A stretch of 64,000 nt of DNA from Branchiostoma belcheri (taxonomy: Eukaryota > Chordata > Leptocardii > Amphioxiformes > Branchiostomatidae): assembly GCF_001625305.1 (NCBI RefSeq), contig NW_017802491.1, positions 628,902-692,901 on the forward strand. Direction: 5' to 3'. The position numbers and the translations under genes are program-made. Every line of letters starts with the position of its first letter. Positions within the stretch are counted from its first letter, which is position 1. This document shows, in pieces, positions 1-15,917 of this stretch. The notes below the pieces were generated by a model that did no database searches, was not told the DNA's origin, and saw nothing but the letters and a program-made list of their open reading frames with translations.

Positions 1-870
1 AGGCATGAGCTCATTTGGGTGAGTCCAATTTTTGTGTTAACAGTTCAAACTTGTTTCATAATGAATGTTACCTGACCCAAAGAACACTAAATCTAGCTTC
101 AAACGGACTGGTTATATCTGTACCTATCTGGAAGTAATGGAAAACTTCAACAAACGTCTTTTTTCCCTTTCCTCCTTTTCTCCATTGTCGATAAGTCTTC
201 AGTCTAAGAACGGTTTTACTGTGGCCACAACTGGTGAAGGAAATGTGTCTGAAGACAAATTATTTTTCCGTTCATCAAAGTCCACCACAAGAGCCCATAT
301 TGAGTCTGTGTTTTATCTAACGTTCTCCTGAAACAAGCTTTTAATGTACAGTTTAAAGAGTAGATTTATAGGTCGAAACAAGGTCCTATTAGACAGAGCT
401 AAGCCAAGAGTAAACTTCACAATCAAAATGTGTCAACGCGTTGCTTGGAGACGGCTGTTGTCAGGCACGGCCCCATACACCCTGGTTACATGGCCCTGAT
501 GAGTGTTTAAACTAGTTATCACGACTGTTCCCGATATAACAGTAGCAATTTGTTATAATTGTTGGTATTTAATGCAACAATTTACAATTATAAACTTTAA
601 AAAGAATTACAGTTACATGCTGGTAACACGCTAAACGCTGAATAAACTTTATACAGAATTATTAACGAAAGATGTTATTTTTTTGACTGTCCTGTTTTCG
701 AGAGCCAACGAATAATGACAATGGCCTTGCTCCCAATTCCTGCCTAAAACAGGAAAAAAGTATCACAACAAAATAGTACCAAAAAAAAGCTTTGCCTTTC
801 TTCGTTTTTAAAAGCACGGACGTTGCCATCCGACAACAATAACAGTAATACAATGGAAAAAGAAACTATG

Positions 871-967
871 TGATGTTAACATTGTTACTGTGATGTTAAC
901 ATTGTTACTGTGATGTTAACATTGTTACTGTGATGTTAACATTGTTACTGTGATGTTAACATTTTTA
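871..967. repeat. 20-bp tandem repeat, about 4.8 copies
   Basis: The unit TGATGTTAACATTGTTACTG starts at 871, 891, 911, 931 and 951. The first four copies are identical and the fifth decays at its 3' end. Every unit contains the palindrome GTTAAC. It is a simple minisatellite with no coding sense. Confidence 0.95.
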
Positions 968-1778
968 CAATTAGCATGCCGCCTTGTCATGGCGAAGCAA
1001 ATGGCGCGGAAGAAAGAAAGGGTTAAATGGGTTAGGGGATCTTAAGTGCAGTCTTTAAGAAAAGTATGTCCCCGCCTGACCCATAATTAAACAACAATAG
1101 AAAACTACGCTCCTAGAAAAACACCAGAACAAACCCTGAACAAACTAGCGCGATACGATCTGGGCTCCAAAAACACGGGTGTAAAAATGGCGTCTGTGTT
1201 AGGATGAAGGAAAACCAAACAAATCTTTATTTTGTTTTATGAATCCTTTCTATATACCGGAAACATGGGTGGCTTACACAATACTCACTGACATGGAGGC
1301 AGTTAGCACACATACTGGCAAGCGTAGGATTAGTCCATTTTAAGGGTATATGTTCGGGTCTACTAAGTACTTTAAAAAAATGGCACATGTTCCCAAAATA
1401 ATATGAAATCTTATCTAGTTGTGAGTGAAGCCATTTTCTATCATAGTATATTAGCAATGTAAGTGACATGTTTAATACTCAAGTATATTTATATACATAT
1501 TTCATTTTTAAATTAAAACAGGTACAAAGAGCCTGGTAGCAAGAGCATAAAATTTTCTGAAGCACGGTGGATTTAGGGTTAGAGAATCTTACACAGAAGC
1601 TACATGAGATAAAACGTCTCGTATTGACCTGAAGTGAAAGCATATTTTACTTATCCTTGCCGGTTTTTCTAACCGTTGCCCCGTGACCAGTTCAGTTTAC
1701 CCTACACCTAGCGGGGTGGTTATTGTAACGTTTACTGGCCTGGTTTGGCGCCAAGTGACGCTGGGAGATACGTCGTCC

Positions 1779-1837
1779 GTTGTCATGGCAACCCTGTCGA
1801 TACAAATCGCACCTAGGCAACGCCGTTCCCAGGCAAC
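1779..1837. promoter_or_regulatory. Paired RFX X-box-like palindromes
   Basis: GTTGTCATGGCAAC (1779-1792) and GTTCCCAGGCAAC (1825-1837) both fit the imperfect inverted-repeat X-box bound by RFX factors (GTNRCC-spacer-GGYAAC style). A further GTTGCTATGGCAAC lies at 2220-2233 and a weaker GTTGCTTGGAGAC at 440-452. Function is inferred from motif match only, and no transcript start is identifiable next to them. Confidence 0.35.
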
Positions 1838-3654
1838 GAGTACATAGAGGCTCGACTAGACTTGGGAGCATACTTTTTTTTCTCTTTCAAATCTGTTTTG
1901 CAGCCAAGCCTGGATTTTGTCTTTTACGAATCCGCGACTGAGGTATAGGTCGAACCAGATTGAATAGAACAAGCCCCCCCCCCATTTTTGTAGTAGAAAC
2001 TCACACCGTCTAGGACTTATAATAAGACCCTCCTCCGAATGGACTTATAATGTAAGTCAACTCACAAACTACTACTTCTATTTCGCCAACATTATAGCCG
2101 TTCGCTAACGCCAGACTTTGTGTATTAAGTTTAAAAAGCCAAACACTCACCAAGTGTATTAGCACAGTTGTCTCTGACAGTCAGTCCTTGAGATGACAAC
2201 TACCTCCAATGTACACAACGTTGCTATGGCAACAGTCAAATGACATAGGGCCACGGAGCCATGTTTCATTACAGAACTGTTGGTATATACACTAGTATCT
2301 TCGACTTATACAGCTTCGATATCGAAACACACTCTTACTTCTAAACTCAAATCATATGTATCAGTTTATGAGCACAAGCCAGCAAAAATGCAGAAAGAAA
2401 CCTGCATGCAATTTAAACTCAAAATTTGAAATATCCGAATCTTCCGGCCCTGATGATGCACACTCTATGAGAACCAGCACCACCGTCTTCCAATCCATCT
2501 TCCCGTTATTCTTCTCTTGCATGAGATAATCCTTACATAAAAGAAGTCATGAATTTTTAAGAAGCCCTCTGTGCTGTACCATGTACCAGTCATTGTTCCC
2601 TTGCAATTGCCAGACCGCTGTAATAGTAGTAATAGAACCACTGCACATAAACTCATAATCTTCTGATTTCCTTCTGAAAAGCTTCAACAAACTTTCATCT
2701 CCAAATGGCTTTCTGCAATTTTTATTGTAGATTTTAATGTAGAAGTACGTATGCATACTATACTAATCAGCAGTTCTTGGTACGATCGCGAGTTTGACAC
2801 TTGTAGTGCCTATAAGCATTGTATCATTGAGTTGTAATACCTGTCTTTGTTTAACGTTTAATCTTACATGACAAGGCAAGTGATTCTTTTATGAAGCTAA
2901 ATTAGAACACTGCCTATAACAGATTTACTACTGTAACTATTTTTTGTGGCGCTATAGTGCATAATCATGTTAGATGCGGCAGGTGGGTTAACGCATGCTG
3001 CAACTGTACGTGTACCTGTCAAGCTCACAAACTATACAGATACAGACAGCTAAAGCCAGGAAAGTACGCCTAGCCTAGTGTAGGTATTACTATGGTAAAT
3101 AATAAATTCTACCCCTGTTTCGTTAAAGTAGGTCACATTATGTTCAGAATCGCGAAAGCCGTATTGTTAGCACGCCTGTCGTATCAGTATTGTGGCTTTT
3201 AACACGATATCTTCTTTATACATTCATAGTCTATGTTGAAATATTTATCACTTATGTCCGATCGATGTTAAGCCGAATCTATCAATCTTTTTCGCTTTTT
3301 GTGACATGTTATCATATCACAATTCTACGGTGCAAATGCTGTTACATTGAACCTCGCTTAATGATAAAGTGCGTATCATTTTTGAAAATATTATGCTTTG
3401 ACATCTCTTCTGAAAAATCCCTCTCTTTGCCCTTAAAATTGAAGGATAGAATACGACATTTGCTACATGTTTCCATGTTATGTGTTTTTGAAAGCAGTTT
3501 CGAAAACTAAAAAAAAATCCAGTAACCTTTTTTTCAAATTTTCCAATGCATAGGTCGTGGACTGTCACAATATAATGCTAAGTAACGCCGGTAACCTGTC
3601 TACATGCTAGGCATGAAGCGCCACCTGCTGATCAGCCCGGCATAACAGGTGCTC

Positions 3655-3692
3655 TGACGTCATTTCTTAGGATCAAAGTTCAATCACTCAAG

Positions 3693-3704
<12 letters not shown>
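3655..3704 (+). promoter_or_regulatory. CRE plus TISU/YY1-type start of NUBP1
   Basis: A perfect CRE palindrome TGACGTCA (3655-3662) lies 30 bp before the NUBP1 ATG at 3693. The start context CAAGATGGCGGA (3690-3701) matches the TISU consensus SAASATGGCGGC at all but the last base and also contains a YY1 core. TISU starts are known from housekeeping and mitochondrial-type genes with very short 5' UTRs. This suggests transcription begins within about 30 bp of the ATG. Confidence 0.6.
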
Positions 3705-9121
<5,417 letters not shown>

Positions 9122-9275
9122 CAGTGAACAAGTCAACAACCAATGTGCAAAATAGGAGCTCCATCTGCTATGGGGTCTGCCTCATCTGTTGATAGATGTA
9201 TTTCGTTGTATCAGTAAACCCATCATTACCTTTTGGCAAGACGTGATAAAAACACAGCCAAATAATTTGTATGAC

Positions 9276-9281
9276 AATAAA
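9276..9281 (+). terminator. Poly(A) signal of NUBP1
   Basis: Canonical AATAAA, 155 bp after the NUBP1 stop codon. This leaves a 3' UTR of roughly 170-180 bp and about 500 bp before the next gene starts at 9791. Confidence 0.75.
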
Positions 9282-9790
9282 GTCAGAATCTATTAAACTG
9301 TACTTCTACACTCTTCTAATGTTTAGTGTCTTCATTTTCCTTCCTAAAACCCAGGCAACAATGTCAGAATATCACAAGATGCAAATAAATCAATTGCAAG
9401 CAACTGTGAATGCATAAATTATCTGAGAAGTCAGGTATTTCAGGTGGTTCATAGCATCAGTGACTGGCAAATGAGTCTGAAGGTAAGTAACCTGTACATG
9501 ATGAATGAGTATCAGAATGTCAATGAGGAAACATTCAAGAAGCTCCTGTTACTCAACTTACTGGATATGTTGGACCACAGGATGTGCTGTTATGTGCAGG
9601 CACGCCACCTAGCGTAATTGAAGGGCTATCCAGCACCGGAGTCACTAAGTTAAATTGTATCCCATGATGTATTGCGACAACAGGAAGTAAAAGCAACGGT
9701 GCAAAACACGGTGTTCTTTCGTCTTGAGATCAAAGCGTAAGACAACACCAACTTTAAGATTACACGTACTTAAAGTTTGACTAAGCAGAA

Positions 9791-12700
9791 ATGGGAGAGA
9801 GATTTTGCACGATCTTTCTGCTGAGTTTAGCGGCGGTAGGGACACGGCCTTTCGGAGTACACGCTATAACAGGTGAGTGACAATCGTGATTTTGTCTTCT
9901 GTTTCTGAATTGTAGCAAAATGTCTAAGTTTGAGCAAGGACATTATAATGTCCTTGGTTTGAGGATGATTGTTTTTATCTGCTTTCTTTATACGCAACTG
10001 GAAGACGCCGATTATCTCCCAGCAAGGAGCTTATAAGCTTCTTGGTCCAAATAATACAAGTTTGTTGTCCAAAAAGATCAAAACGTAAACTACCGCAAAA
10101 ACATCATATGATTCTAATAAATTTCTATTGACACAACGACAATACAGTGACATTCGTAAGGTCTTCTACAAGGAAACAAACACGTGGATACTAATGAATT
10201 AACCTACGTACATGTACTAGTATAGGAATAAATCAACACATTGATAGCCAGCGTCATTGTTTAATGTGTGCATGGTAACATGGTGGTACTATGAAAGGGA
10301 CCTCCTTGTTGGTACACATATCGGTATCAAGGGTCAAGTATGCGTACAGAAAGAAGACAGCAGAGGAGTTTGTAACATGCCTCTCTGACCTGAAAGCATG
10401 TTTGCTGTGCTGATGTATAAAAGTATTCCTATCTAGACAAGTATTGATCAATCAGTTGATTGGCTGGTAGATTAACCGATCGATTAACAAGTAATTGAGT
10501 CATGAAACAATTGCTTGTCTATCCAGAGGTGTTAGCTGAAGGTGTAGGAAGAACAATAGATTGTCCCCGCCCCCTGGTACAGCGGTTGAACATCACCTCA
10601 GCCCGGTACGGTACTGGGACGTGTGAGTCCCCTGGTGCCCTACAGACACTACAGACCCGCTGTGGGGGACGGTCGACCTGCTCCGTACGGGCCGGGGACG
10701 ATGTGTTCGGAGACTCATGCTCGGGGCAGTCGCGCCTGGAATTCAGCTACGACTGTTTGAACCGTGAGTTTCAAATCTATAATCTTCTTTCTTTCATTCT
10801 TTCCTTCCTTCCTCCGTTCCTTTCTTCCTTCCTTCCATCCTTCCTTCCTTTTTCCTCTTTCTTTGTTTGTCTCTTATATATAGATAGGTGAACGAATAGG
10901 TAGATGCTATGTGATAGTACTTTTGAATAGTCTGTAAGGATAGATAGATAGATAGGTGTATCATTTCGAGGAAGTCATCTGCTTTCTGCGCGCCATCGCA
11001 ATATTTTATTGCTATTATATCGTGTTTATGCAGTTTACACATCTTGTTCATATTCATATACCACGCAAGACTCGACTCGGCATCTGCTACTCGTAACAGC
11101 TGGTGTGTATGAAAAAGTTACGTTTGCCTCGGTGACAAATTGTTTGTTTCAGTTCCTGGATATCACGGCTGCTTTAGAGACTACCGCTACTATAGGGCAC
11201 TGAGAGGTACCAGGTTGACTTCAGATAGCCTGACTATCCAGGATTGCTTGAAGAGCTGTCGGAACCGTAATTACAAGTACGCCGGTGTGGAATATACTTA
11301 CGAGTGTTTCTGTGGAAACAACGAGGACTTCGGCCGCCATGGTGAAAAACCCATGTCCGATTGTAACTACCGATGTAATGGAGACAACGAACAGTACTGC
11401 GGAGGAAGCTTGCGTATTGAAGTCTACGAAAGTAAGACCCAACTCAATTGGCTATAAAACACAGCTATATGATACGTCGATGAAGGTTAGACATCCAGGT
11501 AATACGATATGCCAAAAAAAACAGTTACTCAAGCAACTGGATATGATTTTGAAAACGTCAGACGTTTCAGCTAGTATCCACTAGCTTTCGTCAGTGACTG
11601 AGAGACCAGAGGGGAAAGCAGGTTTATATACACAACCTGTTGATTGATATGCAAATAAAGTGAAGACAAATTTTTGGAAGTCGAAAAAGGAACAAAAGTC
11701 AGACAAGTCAAGACAAGATGATGCAAATTAGTCTGAAAGCTCCTGTTATACAGGACAGGAGCTTAAGTGTTGTCTGTCCTCGGGGCTGGGAGTGCCATAT
11801 CCCAAGTGCCGGAAAGATCGACCCGTAGCCCCCCTTCCCTGTTGAGGGTGGGGTTGTACATTCTTTCATATATTGCCTCTTTAACACCCCGTTCCCACCA
11901 TCGTGTTTCGCGGTCTAAGACATCCGTGGACTCGAGTTTGAAAGAGTGACCCTGGTTGTGTTGTAGGTGGTGGAAAATAGATGAGGAGTAGCCGTTGGCA
12001 CTAGGTCGGCAATGTTCTTTGTACCTTACTTTAAGCGGTCGACTTGTCTCTCCGATGTAGGTGTTGTTACAATTGGGCTCCTCACATAACATTCGCCTTG
12101 GTACCCTTGTGAGGTCGGTCCTTAGGGTGTACCAGTCTTTGTCTGAGGGTTGAGTGAGGTTTGAAGTTAGTGGCTATGTTGAAGTTTTGGAAGATCCGTC
12201 GGAGTTTCTCAGATACTCCTTGGACATACGGAATAGACTCAAATGTGAGGAGCCCAATTGTAACAACACCTACATCGGAGAGACAAGTCGACCGCTTAAA
12301 GTAAGGTACAAAGAACATTGCCGACCTAGTGCCAACGGCTACTCCTCAGCTATTTTCCACCACCTACAACACAACCAGGGTCACTCTTTCAAACTCGAGT
12401 CCACGGATGTCTTAGACCGCGAAACACGATGGTGGGAACGGGGTGTTAAAGAGGCAATATATGAAAGAATGTACAACCCCACCCTCAACAGGGAAGGGGG
12501 GCTACGGGTCGATCTTTCCGGCACTTGGGATATGGCACTCCCAGCCCCGAGGACAGACAACACTTAAGCTCCTGTCCTGTATAACAGGAGCTTTCAGACT
12601 AATTTGCATCATCTTGTCTTGACTTGTCTGACTTTTGTTCCTTTTTCGACTTCCAAAAATTTGTCTTCACTTTATTTGCATATCAATCAACAGGTTGTGT

Positions 12701-15700
12701 ATATAAACCTGCTTTCCCCTCTGGTCTCTCAGTCACTGACGAAAGCTAGTGGATACTAGCTGAAACGTCTGACGTTTTCAAAATCATATCCAGTTGCTTG
12801 AGTAACTGTTTTTTTGGCATACAGCTATATGATATTCGTTTAATTATTGTTTTAACTATAAAAGTGTCAGTGCCACTTCTGCCACCCTTTATGACCCATT
12901 CGTTTGCTTTTTGGTTTCTAAATAGAAAAACAAACAACATGAACTACTTTCCGTTCCACAATTCACATAGGTTCTGTTTTGCTTCTATGTGCACACTCGA
13001 TCGTAAATTGTGTTTGTTCCGCTTATCCGTTAATCTATTTGTAACGTTAACGTTACACAAGTTGGATCCGTACGTAAGTTCTTCAAGGCTGGTAAAGACA
13101 TACAAAGCAAGATGCAGCTCTTGCGGCGAAAATATTAAGTATGAGGTCTCCACATATGTTATCCTAGGCTACATTTACAGTAAAAAAAAAACTACGATTC
13201 CATGACTTCAAAAACTCTGGTATTATTTCTCACACGTTTTTAGAGAAGAACGACAAAACAAATAAGCAACGTGCTACAGGGGCTCTCCCTTCAAAAGCAA
13301 TGAACAGTGCCTCGCCGTTCAAGCACCCAATGAAGGTTGTTGACGGGTGATTTCATTCCCTAACCTGTAGGTTCCATGGGCCAGTACGGCGCTGATCTGA
13401 CCCTGGACGGGTCCCTGCACTACGTGTACTCCCCGGACTTCCCCGGCCTGTACCCGCGATCTAAGACATGCCAATGGACGATCCGTGCCCAAAACGACAA
13501 AGTCGTCAAACTGCAGTTCGACCTGTTCAACTTGGCCTCAGGGGACGTGATTGAAGTTCGGGACGGTACAGAGGAATCCCAGGACCTGGGTCTCACCGGT
13601 ATTTGCTATGTTTCATTGTCCATTTTCACTCATGCAAAGTACAAGTACACTTATGTCAACTACAGCTACAGAGATGATTCACCAAAGCAGTGCTGCTGAT
13701 ATTAACACCACAGATAAACCAAGAAGTCGGATATCTCAGTTTTTTCAGTATTTAGGGGTTTTGTGATCTCAAAGCTCATCCCATTTCTTGTCTGACCGTA
13801 AATTGAATTTCTGTCATTCTGGTATTACCATGCGGATCGACAAAGATACACACAAACCCACAGCTCAGCCAAGACAGTACTTCCGTGCCTGGAAGTAAAA
13901 TGATAATAAGAAAGACCTTAGTCCAATTACATGTATATGTTAGAACGAAGATACGCGGGTATGTTGTATGTTATCAATACAGGAGCTGCGGTCCCATCTG
14001 TACCTGCGAGTTCTGGGAGCGCCATCTGGGTGCATTTCCAGTCCGGGAACGGTAGAGGACGCTTTATATTCTGGAGTCAAGGTCAGTGGAGACACTCGGA
14101 CAGTCTGGTCGTAGCTTGTGATCATTATACAAAATTGCTATGTGACTATGTAACAACTCCAACACCGGGACATGTGCCTGCTCAAAAAATAAACATGTCC
14201 ATGTCATCTTTGTTTCCAGAGATCGGCCATTGCGGCCCTATCCACCTACCTAGCAACAGCGGAGCTGTAGCTGACCCGTATACAGGTAACGTAGGTGTGG
14301 GGGAGACAGCACTGGTCATCTGTAACAACCGGAGGCTTGTCTGGGTCAGGTGTGAGGAGGACCAACGGTTCAACGATACAGGACCCTACTGTCAAGGTGA
14401 GCTACAGGGTATCGACAACTTAGAAAATTTATCATATTCTTGCTCTAGTCTGCTACACTGATCACGTACATGTTTGTACATTGAGGGCACTTCCTTTTCT
14501 TCTTGTAGAAGACACGACGTCGACAGCTATTTCCAGCACTGCGTTATCCACCCGAATGTCGCACCATTCTTTAGCTACACAAGGTAAGGAAACGTGACTT
14601 TATAAATTTTACAGAAAAGCGTTCTATCCATTCCTAGATAGATGCAATTGTATTATTTTTATTCTGGTAGCAAAGTTTTATCATTTTCAATACACGTAGT
14701 GTAGCTGTAGAAATGTTTGTTAGGAGCTATACAAAGACATGTTTGTTGTGTCGGTAGTCTTATTATATACTATTAGGAAGAAAATGTACCAGGTTAACGC
14801 AGAAATCTACACGTATGTCACAGACATAAAAGCACATCTTTTTATTTCCTCTGTGATTACAGAAGGATTTTCAACTTCCCTGTATCCACCTAACAACGCT
14901 GGTCAGCAAGGACAAGGTAACATTTTTTGTCATTCGCTCCCTCTAATATGTAGTTGGTTTGTAATTAGTTTCAAAATTCATCTGTGCTGTTGAACTCACG
15001 ATATACGTAAAGGAGAAGAGTTAATTTTCAGCTGAATGTCCAACACAGAGGATTGTAAACTGAATAAATTCTTTGTGGTATAGCAGAAATTTGCACAATT
15101 TTTGAAGTTGGAAATACATAATTTCTGTGACATTCATTTAAATGAAAAACTGTACCGTCGGCTACGTATTGATAGAATGGTATCATTTTGGCATGATTTA
15201 TTCACAAACTCTGATGTGACTTCCTGCATGATGTAGGGACCGGAAGTACCGTGACATTTATAGCGGTGGGCGTGGCCGTGCCCTTGGTTGTCATAGCGAC
15301 AGTTGTCGTGGCTATCGTGCTGTGCAGGAGGAACAGGTGGGTTGAAATGCCAGCTATCTGATTCTGGTGGGTTATCTTTGAAATTAAATGTTATGTATTG
15401 ACGGACTCGTATAAATTGCTACGGAGGTTTCAACAGATAGTGATTTTCCGCTCTTTATATTCCTTTCTTCCTAGAAATACAACCTCGAAGTCTCCAGGCT
15501 TGGGACAAGCCAGTCACCTTGACAGCCGTGCGAGTGCGCCACCCAGCGGAAGTGTGGGGCTGTCCAGCCTTGGAGCCCGATATGTCGCAAATGGTGGGGC
15601 TGAGGACCTGGACCCGAGCGAGCATCTCTACGCCGTACCTGACGACGACAGGGCAAGTAAAGCTGCAAAACCTGGACGTGGTGACCAGAACAAAAACAGA

Positions 15701-15832
15701 CCACCTTCCCCTCTTCTCAGTCAGAACCAGGACGAAGGCTTTACGGAGAATGACCTGTACGAGACTGCTGATGACGTCACGACTGAGGGTGAGGGATCGG
15801 TGGAGAACATTCTGTACGGAAAAGTTGACTGA
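9791..15832 (+). CDS. SUEL-lectin/WSC/CUB/sushi-like single-pass receptor (10 exons)
   Basis: Exons: 9791-9872, 10527-10763, 11153-11431, 13371-13598, 13983-14081, 14220-14396, 14509-14583, 14863-14916, 15237-15336, 15475-15832; total 562 aa. Nearly all introns are phase 1, as expected for shuffled extracellular modules. Domains: hydrophobic signal peptide (1 to about 26); SUEL/galactose-binding lectin (about 28-106, ITSARYG and RCGGRSTC motifs); WSC (about 107-199, [17 protein letters not shown]); CUB (about 200-308, SPDFPGLYP); a four-Cys sushi-like module (about 309-367, C..C..WVRC..C); Ser/Thr-rich stalk; TM (about 416-440) followed by RRN; tail of about 120 aa with Tyr motifs [16 protein letters not shown] and ILYGKVD. 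WSC-CUB-TM recalls Kremen (Wnt/Dkk co-receptors), but the kringle is replaced by a lectin and no orthology is claimed. A cell-surface glycan-binding or signalling role is inferred. Confidence 0.87.
10786..10862. repeat. Polypyrimidine (TTCC)n-like tract in receptor intron 2
   Basis: An imperfect TTCC/TTTC tract just 3' of the exon 2 donor. The Leu/Pro/Ser-rich open frame across it is an artefact. Confidence 0.85.
11556..11594 (-). ncRNA. Hammerhead-ribozyme-like core, left PLE arm
   Basis: Read on the minus strand: CTGACGA (11594-11588), a 7-bp stem closed by a 4-nt loop, GAAA (11568-11565), then CGTC-T-GACG, a very short helix III. CUGANGA..GAAA with a minimal helix III is the hammerhead form described in terminal repeats of Penelope-like elements. 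Helix I pairing is weak in my reading, so activity is uncertain. Confidence 0.5.
11763..12234 (-). pseudogene. GIY-YIG endonuclease end of Penelope-like element, left arm
   Basis: On the minus strand, from about 12234 down to 12082, the frame reads [14 protein letters not shown]... then [16 protein letters not shown], the linker typical of PLEs between reverse transcriptase and endonuclease. A frame change near 12085 follows, and a second frame (12092-11763) carries [29 protein letters not shown] and the stop. NTYIGE is the PLE form of GIY-YIG. The frameshift and the lack of reverse transcriptase mark it as a broken fragment. Confidence 0.8.
12236..12567 (+). pseudogene. GIY-YIG endonuclease end of Penelope-like element, right arm
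   Basis: Plus-strand mirror of the left arm. It enters at [17 protein letters not shown], continues through [29 protein letters not shown] and NPTLNREGG, and ends at a stop at 12565-12567. The frame is open to the left only because of unrelated sequence, and no reverse transcriptase part is present. It differs from the left arm by a single Ala/Ser substitution in the region compared. Confidence 0.8.
12736..12774 (+). ncRNA. Hammerhead-ribozyme-like core, right PLE arm
   Basis: Mirror copy of the left-arm motif: CTGACGA (12736-12742), one unpaired A, stem AGCTAGT/ACTAGCT (12744-12750 with 12755-12761), GAAA (12762-12765), CGTC-T-GACG (12766-12774). It sits between the endonuclease stop and the element end, where PLE ribozymes are expected. 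Confidence 0.5.
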
Positions 15833-15911
15833 CTCAGACCCTTTGTTATTTCTTTACTTTACTGTGTAGAGAGGTTTTATATTTTGTATTCGGTGTTTGT
15901 CGTTTGGCCAT

Positions 15912-15917
15912 AATAAA
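15912..15917 (+). terminator. Poly(A) signal of the lectin/WSC/CUB receptor
   Basis: AATAAA 80 bp past the stop codon at 15830-15832. A second AATAAA about 125 bp further on (near 16042) could be an alternative. Confidence 0.65.

Larger units (their letters stand above)
1..3692. other. Intergenic region upstream of NUBP1
   Basis: No convincing coding exon was found on either strand; the open frames here are short, AT-rich and lack recognisable domains. The stretch contains a 20-bp tandem repeat (871-967) and several RFX X-box-like palindromes (440-452, 1779-1792, 1825-1837, 2220-2233), annotated separately. The last 40 bases are the probable core promoter of NUBP1. Confidence 0.6.
11461..12834. 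mobile_element. Palindromic Penelope-like element with 14-bp TSD in receptor intron 3
   Basis: ACAGCTATATGATA occurs at 11461-11474 and 12821-12834 as a perfect target duplication. Between them lie a 34-bp one-sided extension (11475-11508), a left arm (11509 to about 12088), a 150-bp centre and a right arm (about 12240-12820) that is an almost perfect inverted copy. Both arms encode a GIY-YIG endonuclease end pointing outward. In reading I noticed only two arm differences: a one-base A-run change, and one base giving Ser/Ala in the reading frame. Direct target duplications and a roughly 30-40-bp tail extension are known features of Penelope-like elements (PLEs). The reverse transcriptase is missing, so this is a 5'-truncated, head-to-head double copy that cannot move by itself. 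The insertion looks recent. Confidence 0.88.

Noticed and set aside
11763-11949. Plus-strand 60-codon frame in the left Penelope arm, repeated on the minus strand at 12381-12563
   Set aside because: Antisense shadow of the GIY-YIG frame, duplicated by the palindrome.
12798-13205. 135-codon plus-strand frame after the Penelope element
   Set aside because: AT-rich intronic sequence starting inside the element; no domain, and the next receptor exon at 13371 splices past it.
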